DNA of 64,000 nucleotides from an uncultured Collinsella sp. (lineage in GTDB: Bacteria > Actinomycetota > Coriobacteriia > Coriobacteriales > Coriobacteriaceae), in assembly GCA_900541125.1 (NCBI GenBank), contig UQIK01000005.1, positions 1 to 64,000 of the forward strand, written 5' to 3'. A model generated the notes under the pieces. The model saw only the letters and a list, made by a program, of their open reading frames with translations, did no database searches and had not been told where the DNA came from. Positions 35,662-45,273 of the stretch are shown here, piece after piece (position 1 is the stretch's first letter; every line of letters begins with the position of its first letter). The translations under genes and the position numbers were made by a program.

Positions 35662-36740
35662 ATGACTACACGCCCATCTAGTGTTATTGAAAAGAAGAAG
35701 GTGACCTTTCCCGATCTTGACATCGTTAAGCTTCTAATGGCTATTTTGGTTGTGGAGATTCACACGAGGCCGTTTGGAGCAACTTCCCTTGTCCAAGGTG
35801 TTGATTGCGTTGCTGTCCCGTTTTTCTTTATATCGTCAGCATTTCTGTGCTTCAGAGGACTGAACACTGCGCAATTCTCTAATAGTAAGAGCTCCGCTTG
35901 CACAAGGGTTAGGAATACAACAAAGAGACTGTTGCAGCTATATTTAATTTGGACGCTTATCTATATCCCTGTTAGTTTATTTGGCTATATCAACAGCGGT
36001 CTTACTCCCTTGAAGACTCTTCTGTATTTTATCCGAGGAACAATTTTGGTCGGGGAGAATATATATATACATGGCCGCTTTGGTACCTGCTCGCCAGCGT
36101 CGTCGCCTTCCTCCTTGTATTTCTCTTGCTTCGATGGCGATTGCATCCTTTCCACGTTCTTGGTGTTGCGGCGGCGTTTGCCCTCCTTGGATTCACGATT
36201 TCGTTTGTCCATGAATGGTCGGCTACGCCAGCTTTCCTGTCGAGGGTCATTGATCTTTATTTCATAGTATTTGCTACCGTTCGAAATGGCCTGTTCGAAG
36301 GATTTTTCTATGTAGCCCTCGGTATGTGCTTAGGCATAGAATGGGAGCACGCTGCAACGGTTCCTCCCATGATCTCTATTTGTTTAATAGCTTTCGGCGC
36401 TGCTGGCTGTATATTCTTAAGCGCGGATGCTCATCTGCCGTTTTGCGCATCCTATGCCTTGGGCGTGTTCCTACTCTCTATTCATCGATATGGTGAGGGA
36501 TCCGGCGGGCACGCCCTCCTTAGAAATGCGAGCACCGGTATCTATTTGACGCATATGTTCTTCGTTGTTTTGTTCATTTACGGGATTTGCGGCAGCACGG
36601 ACCCGTCTTCAACGACCAATTCCCAAGTCCCGCATACGATGACCTTTCTCTTCTCAATAGTTTGTTCATTAATAGTCTCAATCGGGGCATCGGTGTTGGC
36701 CCGCAAACATCAGATAGTCAAAAAACTATTTTGTTATTGA
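35662..36740 (+). pseudogene. Acyltransferase-3 (OafA/YrhL-like) split by an (AT)n frameshift
   Basis: Two overlapping open frames (35623-36267 and 36126-36740) make one membrane acyltransferase. The first half has the acyltransferase-3 start DLDIVKLLMAILVVEIHTRPFG and VPFFFISSAFLCFRG. The second half carries further helices ending near residue 360. The break lies in an AT dinucleotide run at 36059-36068 (five units). With four units the frame runs through as GENIYTWPLWYLLASVVAFL, joining the halves exactly. Such enzymes O-acetylate surface glycans. The ATG at 35662 is preferred because GGGGAGG lies upstream. In the sequenced state the product is truncated and probably inactive. Confidence 0.85.
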
Positions 36741-36777
36741 TTCTTAGCTTCATTTGAAATAACGGAGGATGAATTGA

Positions 36778-37818
36778 ATGAATAGTAGAAAAGTGCTTGT
36801 CACCGGAGCCGCCGGCTTTATTGGCGCGTTCCTCGTCAAGAAGCTGCTCGAGGAGACCGATGACGTGATCGTCGGCCTTGACAACCTCAACAACTACTAC
36901 GACCCTGGCATCAAGGACGCGCGCCTTCGCATGCTGGCCGAGGCCGACCCTGAGAGCCGCTTCACTTTCGTGCGTGGCGACCTGTGCGATGCCGCCCTCA
37001 TCGAGCGCCTGTTCGCGGAGAACGGCTTCGATGTCGTTGTGAACCTTGCCGCACAGGCGGGCGTCCGCTACTCCATCGAGAACCCGCGCGCCTACCTGGA
37101 GAGCAACCTCGTGGGCTTCTTCAACGTGCTCGAGGCCTGCCGACGCCACCCGGTCAGGCACCTGGTCTACGCCAGCTCCAGCTCGGTATACGGCGGCAAC
37201 AAGAAGGTGCCGTTCTCCGAGGAGGACCGCGTCGACTCGCCGGTGTCGCTCTACGCCGCCACCAAGAAGTCCAACGAGCTCATGGCCGCCGCCTACTCCA
37301 AGCTCTACTCCATCCCGGCGACCGGCCTGCGCTTCTTCACGGTGTACGGCCCCATGGGCAGGCCCGACATGGCCTATTTCGGCTTCACCGAGAAGCTGCG
37401 CCGCGGCGAGACCATCAAGATCTTCAACATGGGCGACTGCCGCCGCGACTTCACCTACGTCGACGATATCGTCGAGGGCGTCAAGCGCGTCATGGACGCC
37501 GCGCCCGAGGTGAAAATGGGCGAGGACGGGCTGCCGCTCGCCGCGCACCGCGTCTACAACATCGGCAACTCGCACCCCGAGAACTTGCTCGACTTCGTAG
37601 ACACGCTGCAACGCGTGCTGGTGGAGGAGGGCGTGCTGCCTGCGGACTACGACTTCGAGGCCCACAAGCAGCTCGTGCCCATGCAGCCGGGCGACGTGCC
37701 CGTCACCTACGCCGATACCACGGCGCTCCAGCGCGACTTGGGCTACAAGCCCGCGACGCCGCTCGAGGACGGCCTGAGAGCCTTTGCCAAGTGGTATAAG
37801 CGCTACTACAACATTTAG
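36778..37818 (+). CDS. UDP-glucuronate 4-epimerase-like NAD-dependent epimerase
   Basis: Extended short-chain dehydrogenase of 346 residues. The NAD site is GAAGFIG (about 11-17), the catalytic Ser lies in YASSSSVYGGN and the YxxxK pair is YAATK (about 158). Early sequence DNLNNYYDPGIKDARL and RRDFTYVDDIVEGV match the CapI/LspL group that interconverts UDP-glucuronate and UDP-galacturonate. The partner enzyme UDP-glucose dehydrogenase is encoded next, so the pair would supply uronic acids to the capsule. It is strongly GC-rich and codon-optimised compared with the genes before it. Confidence 0.9.
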   Translation: MNSRKVLVTGAAGFIGAFLVKKLLEETDDVIVGLDNLNNYYDPGIKDARLRMLAEADPESRFTFVRGDLCDAALIERLFAENGFDVVVNLAAQAGVRYSIENPRAYLESNLVGFFNVLEACRRHPVRHLVYASSSSVYGGNKKVPFSEEDRVDSPVSLYAATKKSNELMAAAYSKLYSIPATGLRFFTVYGPMGRPDMAYFGFTEKLRRGETIKIFNMGDCRRDFTYVDDIVEGVKRVMDAAPEVKMGEDGLPLAAHRVYNIGNSHPENLLDFVDTLQRVLVEEGVLPADYDFEAHKQLVPMQPGDVPVTYADTTALQRDLGYKPATPLEDGLRAFAKWYKRYYNI

Positions 37819-37824
37819 GAAATC

Positions 37825-37851
37825 ATGGCCCTGTAACAGGGGCCATTTTTC
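37825..37851 (+). terminator. Small hairpin between epimerase and ugd
   Basis: ATGGCC.CTG, loop TAA, CAGGGGCCAT, then TTTTC. It could be a partial terminator or attenuator; the NusG paralogue might allow read-through. Confidence 0.5.
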
Positions 37852-37887
37852 ATGCGAAATTTTGTTCTTTGACAATTGGAGAATGAC

Positions 37888-39147
37888 ATGAAGATCGCTG
37901 TCGCCGGTACCGGCTACGTCGGCCTGTCCCTCGCCGTCCTGCTCTCGCAGCATAACGAGGTCCACGCGCTGGACATCGTGCCCGAGAAGGTCGGGAAGAT
38001 CAACAACTACGAATCGCCCATCCAGGACGACGAAATCGAGCGCTTCCTGGCGGAGGCCAAGGCGGGCGAGCGCAAGCTCGACCTGCACGCCACCGTGGAC
38101 GTGGCCGAGGCCTATGCGGGCGCCGACTACGCCGTTATCGCCACGCCCACCAACTACGACTCAGAGAAGAACTTCTTCGACACTTCCTCCGTCGAGGCCG
38201 CCATCGCCGCCGTGCGCTCGGTGAACCCGGATGCCTGGATCGTCATCAAGTCGACCATCCCCGTCGGCTACACCGCAGGCCTGCGTGAGAAGCTAGGCGA
38301 CAGCAAGATCTTCTTCAGCCCGGAGTTCCTGCGTGAGAGCAAGGCACTCTATGACAACCTGCATCCGTCTCGCATCGTGGTGGGCGCGCCGAAAGAGGAC
38401 GCTGACGCCGTCGCGGCTGCCGAGCGCTTCGCACGCCAGCTTGCCCAAGGGGCGGACCCCTCCGAGCTGGAGCGCGTGAACTCCGACGGAACTATCGGTA
38501 TCCCGGAGCTCGTGCTGGGCACCACCGAGGCCGAGGCCGTGAAGCTCTTCGCCAACACGTACCTGGCGCTGCGCGTGGCCTACTTCAACGAGCTCGACAC
38601 CTACTGCGAGGTGCGAGGCCTCAACACCCGCGACGTCATCGACGGCGTGTGCCTGGAGCCGCGTATCGGCAGCCACTACAACAACCCCAGCTTCGGCTAC
38701 GGCGGCTACTGCCTGCCCAAGGACACCAAGCAGTTGCTGGCCAACTACAAGGACGTGCCACAGAACCTGATCGAGGCTATCGTGGAGGCCAACCGCACCC
38801 GCAAGGACTTCGTTGCCGACGAGGTGCTGCAGATGGTGTGGGACCGTGTCTACGAGGGCAAGCCGAAGCCGGTCGTGGGCGTGTACCGCCTGACGATGAA
38901 GTCCAACTCCGACAACTTCCGCGCGAGCTCCATCCAGGGCGTCATGAAGCGCGTGAAGGCTAAGGGCGTGCCCGTGGTGGTCTACGAGCCCACGCTGGAC
39001 GCGCCGGAGTTCTTCGGCTCCGAGGTGACCCACGACCTGGAGGCCTTCAAGGCCGGCTGCGACGTGATCGTCGCCAACCGCTGGAGCGACGAGCTCGCGG
39101 ACGTGGCCGACAAGGTGTACACCCGCGATTTGTTTAAGCGAGACTAA
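37888..39147 (+). CDS. ugd: UDP-glucose 6-dehydrogenase
   Basis: Oxidises UDP-glucose to UDP-glucuronate using two NAD. The 419-residue protein has the Rossmann start MKIAVAGTGYVGLS, TPTNYDSEKNFFDTSSVE, FFSPEFLRESKA and the catalytic Cys in YGGYCLPKDTKQL (about 272), followed by the C-terminal UDP-binding domain. The start ATG at 37888 follows TTGGAGAATGAC. It closes the sugar-nucleotide part of the locus; three bases after its stop an FRG-domain gene begins. Confidence 0.95.
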   Translation: MKIAVAGTGYVGLSLAVLLSQHNEVHALDIVPEKVGKINNYESPIQDDEIERFLAEAKAGERKLDLHATVDVAEAYAGADYAVIATPTNYDSEKNFFDTSSVEAAIAAVRSVNPDAWIVIKSTIPVGYTAGLREKLGDSKIFFSPEFLRESKALYDNLHPSRIVVGAPKEDADAVAAAERFARQLAQGADPSELERVNSDGTIGIPELVLGTTEAEAVKLFANTYLALRVAYFNELDTYCEVRGLNTRDVIDGVCLEPRIGSHYNNPSFGYGGYCLPKDTKQLLANYKDVPQNLIEAIVEANRTRKDFVADEVLQMVWDRVYEGKPKPVVGVYRLTMKSNSDNFRASSIQGVMKRVKAKGVPVVVYEPTLDAPEFFGSEVTHDLEAFKAGCDVIVANRWSDELADVADKVYTRDLFKRD

Positions 39148-39149
39148 GC

Positions 39150-39919
39150 ATGAGTGATTCTTCGGCTGATCCAACAAATGAGATTGAAGTAATTCAGAGT
39201 GTCTCAGACCTGATTAACCTTCGTACTTCGATTGGATATGACTGCTGGTTTCGAGGTCAATCTGATAGCTCATTTAGGCTGAATCCAGGAGCTTTCAGGG
39301 CAAGTCTTGCGAGAAACTCTGAGATGCAGATGATTGACGAGTTCAAGCACAACGCGTATATGCGTTCTGAGATGCAACCTGCCGATTTTTGGGACTGGCT
39401 TGTCCTTGCCCAGCATCATGGCGTGCCAACACGTCTTTTGGATTGGTCGGAGAATCCACTTCAGGCTCTTTTTTCGCAGTCTCTGGGCCATCATCAATTA
39501 ATGTGGACGCTAAGCTGTTTGTTCTGAGTCCAAGTAGGCTTAATCGTAGCGCTTTGGGTGCTTCATATTCCTCGCCATTGGTTTTAAAGGAGTCGAATGG
39601 GGATTTGGATAAGTACCGCCCTGACAGAAGCGCCGGATTAAGCGCGCTTCCAATTGCGGTTGTTGCTGCAAATGATTTTTATAGGATTGTGGCTCAGCAC
39701 GGCGTATTCACGCTCCATCCCACCCCGAGTTCCGACATTGAGCTTCAGGATGACTTTGGTGGATGTTGTTCCGAGTATTTGATTCCGAAGGAATTTAAGG
39801 ACTCAATTAAGCGTGAACTTGAGTTTGTTTGCATTGATGAAGTTTCGTCTTATCCAGACCTTGATCATTTAGGGGCAAGGATTAGGAATAAGCACATGAC
39901 CGATGCAGTGAGGTTATGA
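39150..39919 (+). pseudogene. FRG-domain protein split by a frameshift in a T6 run
   Basis: The first frame (39150-39527) contains the FRG signature CWFRGQSDSSFRLNPGAFR and HHGVPTRLLDWSENPLQALF. The remainder lies in another frame ending at 39919. At 39469-39474 there is a run of six T. A seventh T would give PLQALFFAVSGPSSIN and join the halves into a protein of about 257 residues. FRG domains are of unknown biochemistry and occur in phage-defence and toxin contexts. The stop overlaps the DUF262 gene start (ATGA), so the pair is coupled. The gene is AT-rich relative to ugd. Confidence 0.8.
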
Positions 39920-41055
39920 GTAGGATGAATGTATTTCGCAAGGCCGACGATAGTACTTCACAGGTCGAATACCTGCATGCACTCTATCCATTTTTGAATC
40001 TTGACCCTCTATATCAAAGGGAGGGCGGGATTTGGTCCATTGAGAAAAAGCAGTTATTTATAGACTCATTAATTAATGGATTTGATGTCCCGAAGATTTA
40101 CCTTAATCGGGTTGAGAAGAGTGTTCGCGTTGAAGGTATTAAGCATTATGTTCGCTATGAGGTAATTGATGGTAAGCAGCGTATCGAAACCACAGAAGAA
40201 TTTCTGAATGATGCTTTTCCTCTTGCCTCCGATTTTCTTCTGAGAAGCGATGAGGACATAAATATTGGTGGAAAATTCTTTTCAGATCTAGTTTCGGACT
40301 ATCCGGAAGTTTCATTTGAATTGCTCAAATATCGATTTGATATTGTCGTTCTAGATGCTGTTGACGAAAATCTTGTTGATGAGTTTTTTCTTCGCTTGAA
40401 TGACGGCGAACCCTTGAATGCACAGGAAAAGAGGGCAGCCTGCAATTGTTTTCTCAGGGACAGGGTGAAATACGTTGCAAAGAGCAATCGTTTTGTTAAC
40501 ACTCGATTGAGAAGCCTTTCTCGTAATAAAAACGATGAACTTGTCGCAAAATTTTTTTCAATTGCAGAGCAATTGTCAGAGCATGGAAGAGTGTTCGATA
40601 CAAAGAAAAACAGGCTTGATCGTTTGTATCAACGGTCAAAGAATGGCGAGTTAAAACCTGAGACGGTTAGAATCGTTGAAAAGCGAGTCACCCGTGTTCT
40701 TTCTAACTTATGTCGAGTCTTTAAAAAGGACGATCCGCTTCTTGTAAGTATTGGAAATGTGGTCGTATTCTATCTTGCCGCATTTGTGCGGTCAGATTTA
40801 TGGTCAGGCGGCGACGTAAGATCGTTGGTGCAGGATTTTGAAGAGCAAAGAAAATCAGTCGTTAATCAAAGCTATGAAGAAATGTCTTATTCTGATTTTC
40901 GTCTCTACTGTATTTTTGACGAGTATAACTCTCTTGTTCAATCGGCAAACGATGGCGCAGCTTTGATGCATAGAGCTCAATTTATTAATTGGTATATTGA
41001 GGCTGATGGAGATTTAATCAGCTTCGTTAATCTTATTGATAAAAGTATGGAATAA
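39916..41055 (+). CDS. DUF262-domain protein
   Basis: A 379-residue protein with a DUF262 (GmrS/ParB-like) domain. YQREGGIWSIEKKQLFIDS and GFDVPKIYLNR are at about 33-65. RYEVIDGKQRIETTEEF (the DGQQR-type NTPase motif, here DGKQR) is at about 77-93, and LNDGEPLNAQEKRAA at about 165. The C-terminal 200 residues are helical with no nuclease motif that I can see. DUF262 proteins include GmrSD and several defence components. Tight coupling with the FRG gene upstream suggests a two-gene system. Low GC indicates acquisition. Confidence 0.82.
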   Translation: MSRMNVFRKADDSTSQVEYLHALYPFLNLDPLYQREGGIWSIEKKQLFIDSLINGFDVPKIYLNRVEKSVRVEGIKHYVRYEVIDGKQRIETTEEFLNDAFPLASDFLLRSDEDINIGGKFFSDLVSDYPEVSFELLKYRFDIVVLDAVDENLVDEFFLRLNDGEPLNAQEKRAACNCFLRDRVKYVAKSNRFVNTRLRSLSRNKNDELVAKFFSIAEQLSEHGRVFDTKKNRLDRLYQRSKNGELKPETVRIVEKRVTRVLSNLCRVFKKDDPLLVSIGNVVVFYLAAFVRSDLWSGGDVRSLVQDFEEQRKSVVNQSYEEMSYSDFRLYCIFDEYNSLVQSANDGAALMHRAQFINWYIEADGDLISFVNLIDKSME

Positions 41056-41180
41056 ACGCATTTGATTTGCGCATTGCTATTGCGAAAGGACACTGGACCA
41101 ACGCTTTTTAAGCGGGACTAGGGGAGAGGCAGCTGCCTGCAGTGGGCGGCCACGCTTTTCCATTAGTTTTTCTGCGTTGA

Positions 41181-41227
41181 GGGCGGGTGTATCGGCGTAA
41201 GCCGATACACCCGCCCTTCGTTGTTCT
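41181..41227 (+). terminator. Strong terminator after the FRG-DUF262 pair
   Basis: GGGCGGGTGTATCGGC and its exact complement form a 16-bp stem with loop GTAA, followed by TTCGTTGTTCT. It may originally have ended the exopolysaccharide operon, since the sequence just before it resembles the 3' end of ugd. Confidence 0.8.
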
Positions 41228-41319
41228 GGCCAATTGCAATTACAGAAGGTAGGCAATTGGTAAATTTCGCTCTGGCTTAAAATCGATAAAGCACCTGTAT
41301 TTAAGGAGGTCCTGTAATA

Positions 41320-42341
41320 ATGAGCAATATAGAGCGAAGGTGTTGCATTGGCGCAGACTTTGATACTGCGATATCGCTCTTGATAATAGGAAACGGATTC
41401 GATCTTCATCATGGCTTAGCAACTAGTTATTCGATTATCACAAATGGCTGAAAGTCTATGACAAGCAAGTGGTTAAAGACTTTGATTCGTTTGTCTATGC
41501 GGTGGAATGCTCCGATTTTGAGAATAGACTTGATTGCACGCGCGGTTCCGTCAGGGAAGACAATCCTCGATGGTGCTCTCTCGAAGAATCACTCGGTATT
41601 GAATGGGACGAGCTTTGTTATGAAACGCTCGAGCACACGTATCCCGATCTAACCGAAGACAATCCAGGATGGGATGATTTCTGGATCGAGTTGCAGGTGC
41701 GTCTTGAATACATGAAGAAGATCACCAAGGATCGTTTTAGGGAATGGGTAGAGTCAATCAATGTGTCTAAAGCAAAACCTGTTCTTGATTTACCGGACAC
41801 TGCTTCGTTCATTACCTTTAATTACACCCCAACGTTGGAGCATGTCTATGGTGTTCGTCCGGATAGAATCCTCCATATTCACGGCAGTGTCTTAAATAAA
41901 GACGAGCTTCTTCAATTTGGCTCTCCCGACAATAATCCTTTCGAGCTTCAGAAGATGCTTGAAGACAAATATGGAATGGATGATTTTTACGGTGCAGATA
42001 TTCAGCAGGGTGTAACAGTTGCATGTGACCGCTGTGCAGATACATGGAAAAACATCGAGGGCAACTACGACGCCCTTAACCATTTCTTGGACACCCTTAC
42101 CGAGATTAATACAGTAATTATCATGGGCAACTCGTTCGACAAAGTCGATAAGCCGTACTACCGCGACGTTCTGGCTCCACGCTACCGCGATGCCGAATGG
42201 GTCTTTTGCGAGTACGATTCCAACGATGATAAGCAGTATGGTATTGACAAATTTTGCAACGAGCTTGCCATCTCAAGCTACCGCATGACCAGTTACATGG
42301 AGTTTAACAAGGGATATGACCAGTCGATAGATAGAATCTAG
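41320..42341 (+). pseudogene. AbiH-family abortive infection protein, frameshifted near the N-terminus
   Basis: An ideal ribosome-binding site (AAGGAGGT at 41303-41310) precedes the ATG at 41320. The first 38 codons include LLIIGNGFDLHHGLATSYS, the AbiH N-terminal signature. The frame then closes, but the next frame continues DYHKWLKVYDKQVVKDFD without a gap. The shift lies at about 41431, and one extra base would restore a protein of about 340 residues. The rest contains FITFNYTPTLEHVYG and ILHIHGSVL, also AbiH features, and IIMGNSFDKVDKPYYRDV. AbiH proteins confer phage resistance by an unclear mechanism. As sequenced, only a product lacking the N-terminal motif could be made from 41469. 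Confidence 0.82.
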
Positions 42342-42526
42342 GGTGCTGAGTGCCGCTTCACGACTTACGTGAAATTGATAGGCAGCGTATCGTCTAAAAA
42401 TGAAGGCCTGTCATGAATCTAAGAAATTGAGTCATAATCAAATTGTTTCCCAACGGTTTTCCAACTGACAGCCTTCGGTAAGTCTATACTTCAGTTATGT
42501 TAATTGGTTAAGTTAGGGAGTGCTGT

Positions 42527-43577
42527 ATGCCCATTTGCCATGACGGATATATGGGCACTGCCCCCGACCTCTCTGGAAGCATTTCGAAGAATCGATTCAG
42601 AAACGAACTATTTTGGGGTATCGATCGTCTGCTCACATGTTTGGATTCCGGAATTGATTCATTTGCTGTTGTCTTTGACTATCGTTGCGATATAGAACTA
42701 CATTTAGACGATCGCTATGAATTTTATCAGGTTAAAACCGGCGGAAAAGGAAAATTTGGAGTCACTTGGGCTACACGGCTTCCAAAAAGGGGCATCTCAA
42801 TTATCGCTAGACTTTATGAGCTTGACGATGCATCTCAGGATTGCCCTATAAAACTTGTGATAGTTGGCAATAGGCCCTTCTTAAAAAAGGGCGGTTCATT
42901 CGATTCACCAGGAGAAGTTCTGTTTGCGACCCTTGAACCCGAGGATAAACAAAAGATCGAACAGGCTGTCACGCGCGACAACAAAGGGATGACTCCTGAT
43001 TTAAATAAGGCGTCATATCTACTTGTCGCTATGAACCTTGATAAACCGCAGGATTCTGTTCGCGGACACCTTCTGTCTACTTATAAACCTTCTGTCTACT
43101 TATAATAAAGTCATGGGATGTGAGCCCAAAAAACCCATGGCGCTATGCGAAGCGCTTGAGGGTTTAGTTTCAGATCGCGCATGCAATGAGAAACAACAGC
43201 CTGATTATGAATCTGTGATCAGTAATAAGGGTATTAGCGGTGAGGAAGTCAGGAGGCTCTTCTCTGTTTATGAAGATAGGGAAGAAACTCCCCAAGGTCT
43301 CGTAAACGAATGGATAAAAGGGCAACCCCCTCTAATGCAGAATTCATTACGTATTGCATTGCAAGAGTACACTTCAACGGTCATGGAGCCACAAGCTGAG
43401 TCGATTCTAAATATTGCAAATTCGTTACTTAAAGAGGCCGACCCGTCGATGAGCCCTAATGAGATAGCTGAGACGGTTGGACCTCAGCTTATATCCAATG
43501 TAGGTCCTGAAATTAGCAAAGAGCTTGCAAAGATATATGTACTGATCGCTACGTTTAAGACTGCTCTAGAAGGGTAA
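42527..43577 (+). pseudogene. Cap4-like (DUF4297) nuclease effector interrupted by a 19-bp tandem duplication
   Basis: The first frame (42527-43105, 192 aa) starts near GTAPDLSGSISKNRFRNELFW and carries a PD-(D/E)xK-like site, CDIELHLDDRYEFYQVKTG, as in DUF4297/Cap4 double-strand DNA endonucleases. A 19-bp unit is duplicated at 43069-43087 and 43088-43106. Removing one copy fuses the frame to 43038-43577 (…LLSTYNKVMGCEPKKPM…), giving about 343 residues with a helical C-terminal part. Alternatively the second frame is a separate middle component starting at 43113, but it has no clear ribosome-binding site. An SMC-like ATPase follows at once. The set resembles ABC-three-component or Lamassu defence systems. 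Confidence 0.75.
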
Positions 43578-43583
43578 CGCGCC

Positions 43584-45266
43584 ATGGCACGAATTAACTT
43601 CATGAAACTTATCATTGCGTCTCCTTCGGAAGAAACTGCAAAGATCATTTGTTTCGAATCAGACTTAAATGTCATAACGTCAAATAGAAAAAAGGGAAAT
43701 GATCTTGGTAAATCGGTCATCACTAAAAGTCTATACCACTGCATGGGCGCAGACTGCAAATTTGATGACAAGTTCGACGTAAACAGTAAAGTATTTATTT
43801 TAAAGTTCTCTTATGGTTCTGAACTATATACGATTTTCCGAAGCCGCGGACAATTCAAGTTATTTGATGAGCGGCTCGAATTGCTTTGGACTGAGACTCA
43901 TAGGCATTTACTTGCAGAAAAGTTATACGATCAATTTGGTTTCGCCATTTGGTTGACCTCGCGTGCTTCGGGGAAAACTGAAATTGCATCGCCTGCTTAT
44001 TCCTATGCGCCGTATTTTGTAGACCAAAATCATTATGACGGTTCGCATTTCAACTCGTTTAATAACATGGGGGAGTACAGTTCGTATAAGTCCGATTTGA
44101 TTTACGAGTTTGCAGGCGCCTATGATCACACATACCTTGATTTAACTGCTCAGAAAACGGATATTGAGCACCGCCTTGCACAAATTGAAACAGATTTGAA
44201 AGCCAATCGTTTAATGCGAGAGCGTATTCAAAACGAGCTTGAGCAGCTTGGCTACAGCGCTGATATGCCCTCACTTAAAAGGGATTGTGACGAATTTGAA
44301 GATGAATATAAACGCTTGGCTACCGGTCTATCTAGAATCCGTAAAAAGTTGTATCAACTAAAATCAGATAAGACAGAAACGGAGATGGCTTACGCCGGTT
44401 CCCAAAGAGTAGTTCGTAAGCTATGTTTGAATGCCAAATCGCTTCGGACGGGAAAATGCCCTCTTTGCGAGCAAGATATTTTTAACACCCTAATGGTTCG
44501 GGTTAATTCCTCGATTTCCCGCGAAGACGCACTTCTTTTAAGCAATGATCTTGGGCGCGATATTAACGAATTGGACCGTAAGATAGCCACTGAAGAAGAG
44601 AGATATAAATCGAAATTATCCGAGCTTGCTGTGCTGAAAGCGAAAATGAACCTAGTGAAACGCGATAACTTAACAGCAGTCCAAATCGAGGGTTTCGTTC
44701 AACTGAACAAGCGACTTCTTGAAGAATGTGCTGAATTCATTACCACACTTGAAGAAAGCCGTAACGATCTTGATAAGATTAATAAACAACTCAATTCTTA
44801 CAGCAGTAAGAAAAGCGAAATCGACAAACGTTTTGTTGAGTTAACACGTGATCATATAACGGAACTCAATCTTAGATCAATTGATAAAGCAAAGATTAAA
44901 AATGTCAATTCAAAGATTGAGGCGGGCGGCAGCAATGCCCCCTTAGCCACCCTTGCGTGGTATTTGACGCTATTGGATTTGAAGAAAGAATTTAATGAAC
45001 AATTGGTAGAACTTCCAGTTGTTCTAGATAGCCCGTTGAATATCGAAGCGGATGATGAAAAATACTATCGGCAATACAGCCTGATATTCAGCACTTTTAT
45101 TTACCAGGGTCAGATGATCGTGTCAGGGCTTAATTTAGCCGACTCTGAGGTTGTCCCTCGGAACGCAAATATCATTATTCTCAATAATGAGAAATATCAA
45201 CTCCTCAACAAAGAGGATTATTCTGATTGCAAGAGTGTAGTCTTTAAATGCTTGGAAAAGAATTAG
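43584..45266 (+). CDS. SMC/Rad50-like ATPase (DUF2326/LmuB-like) of a defence system
   Basis: A 560-residue ABC-type ATPase. The P-loop is SNRKKGNDLGKSVITKSL (about 33-50), with GNDLGKS as the core. Coiled coil runs from about 190 to 270, a zinc-hook-like CPLC sits at about 292, and coiled coil resumes to about 430. A signature-like GGSNAPLATLAWYLTLLDL (about 450) and Walker B PVVLDSPLN (about 481) complete the site. This layout fits ATPases of ABC-3C and Lamassu systems, which sense foreign DNA and license a nuclease effector. It starts 6 bp after the preceding frame. Confidence 0.8.
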   Translation: MARINFMKLIIASPSEETAKIICFESDLNVITSNRKKGNDLGKSVITKSLYHCMGADCKFDDKFDVNSKVFILKFSYGSELYTIFRSRGQFKLFDERLELLWTETHRHLLAEKLYDQFGFAIWLTSRASGKTEIASPAYSYAPYFVDQNHYDGSHFNSFNNMGEYSSYKSDLIYEFAGAYDHTYLDLTAQKTDIEHRLAQIETDLKANRLMRERIQNELEQLGYSADMPSLKRDCDEFEDEYKRLATGLSRIRKKLYQLKSDKTETEMAYAGSQRVVRKLCLNAKSLRTGKCPLCEQDIFNTLMVRVNSSISREDALLLSNDLGRDINELDRKIATEEERYKSKLSELAVLKAKMNLVKRDNLTAVQIEGFVQLNKRLLEECAEFITTLEESRNDLDKINKQLNSYSSKKSEIDKRFVELTRDHITELNLRSIDKAKIKNVNSKIEAGGSNAPLATLAWYLTLLDLKKEFNEQLVELPVVLDSPLNIEADDEKYYRQYSLIFSTFIYQGQMIVSGLNLADSEVVPRNANIIILNNEKYQLLNKEDYSDCKSVVFKCLEKN

Positions 45267-45273
45267 CTTACGA

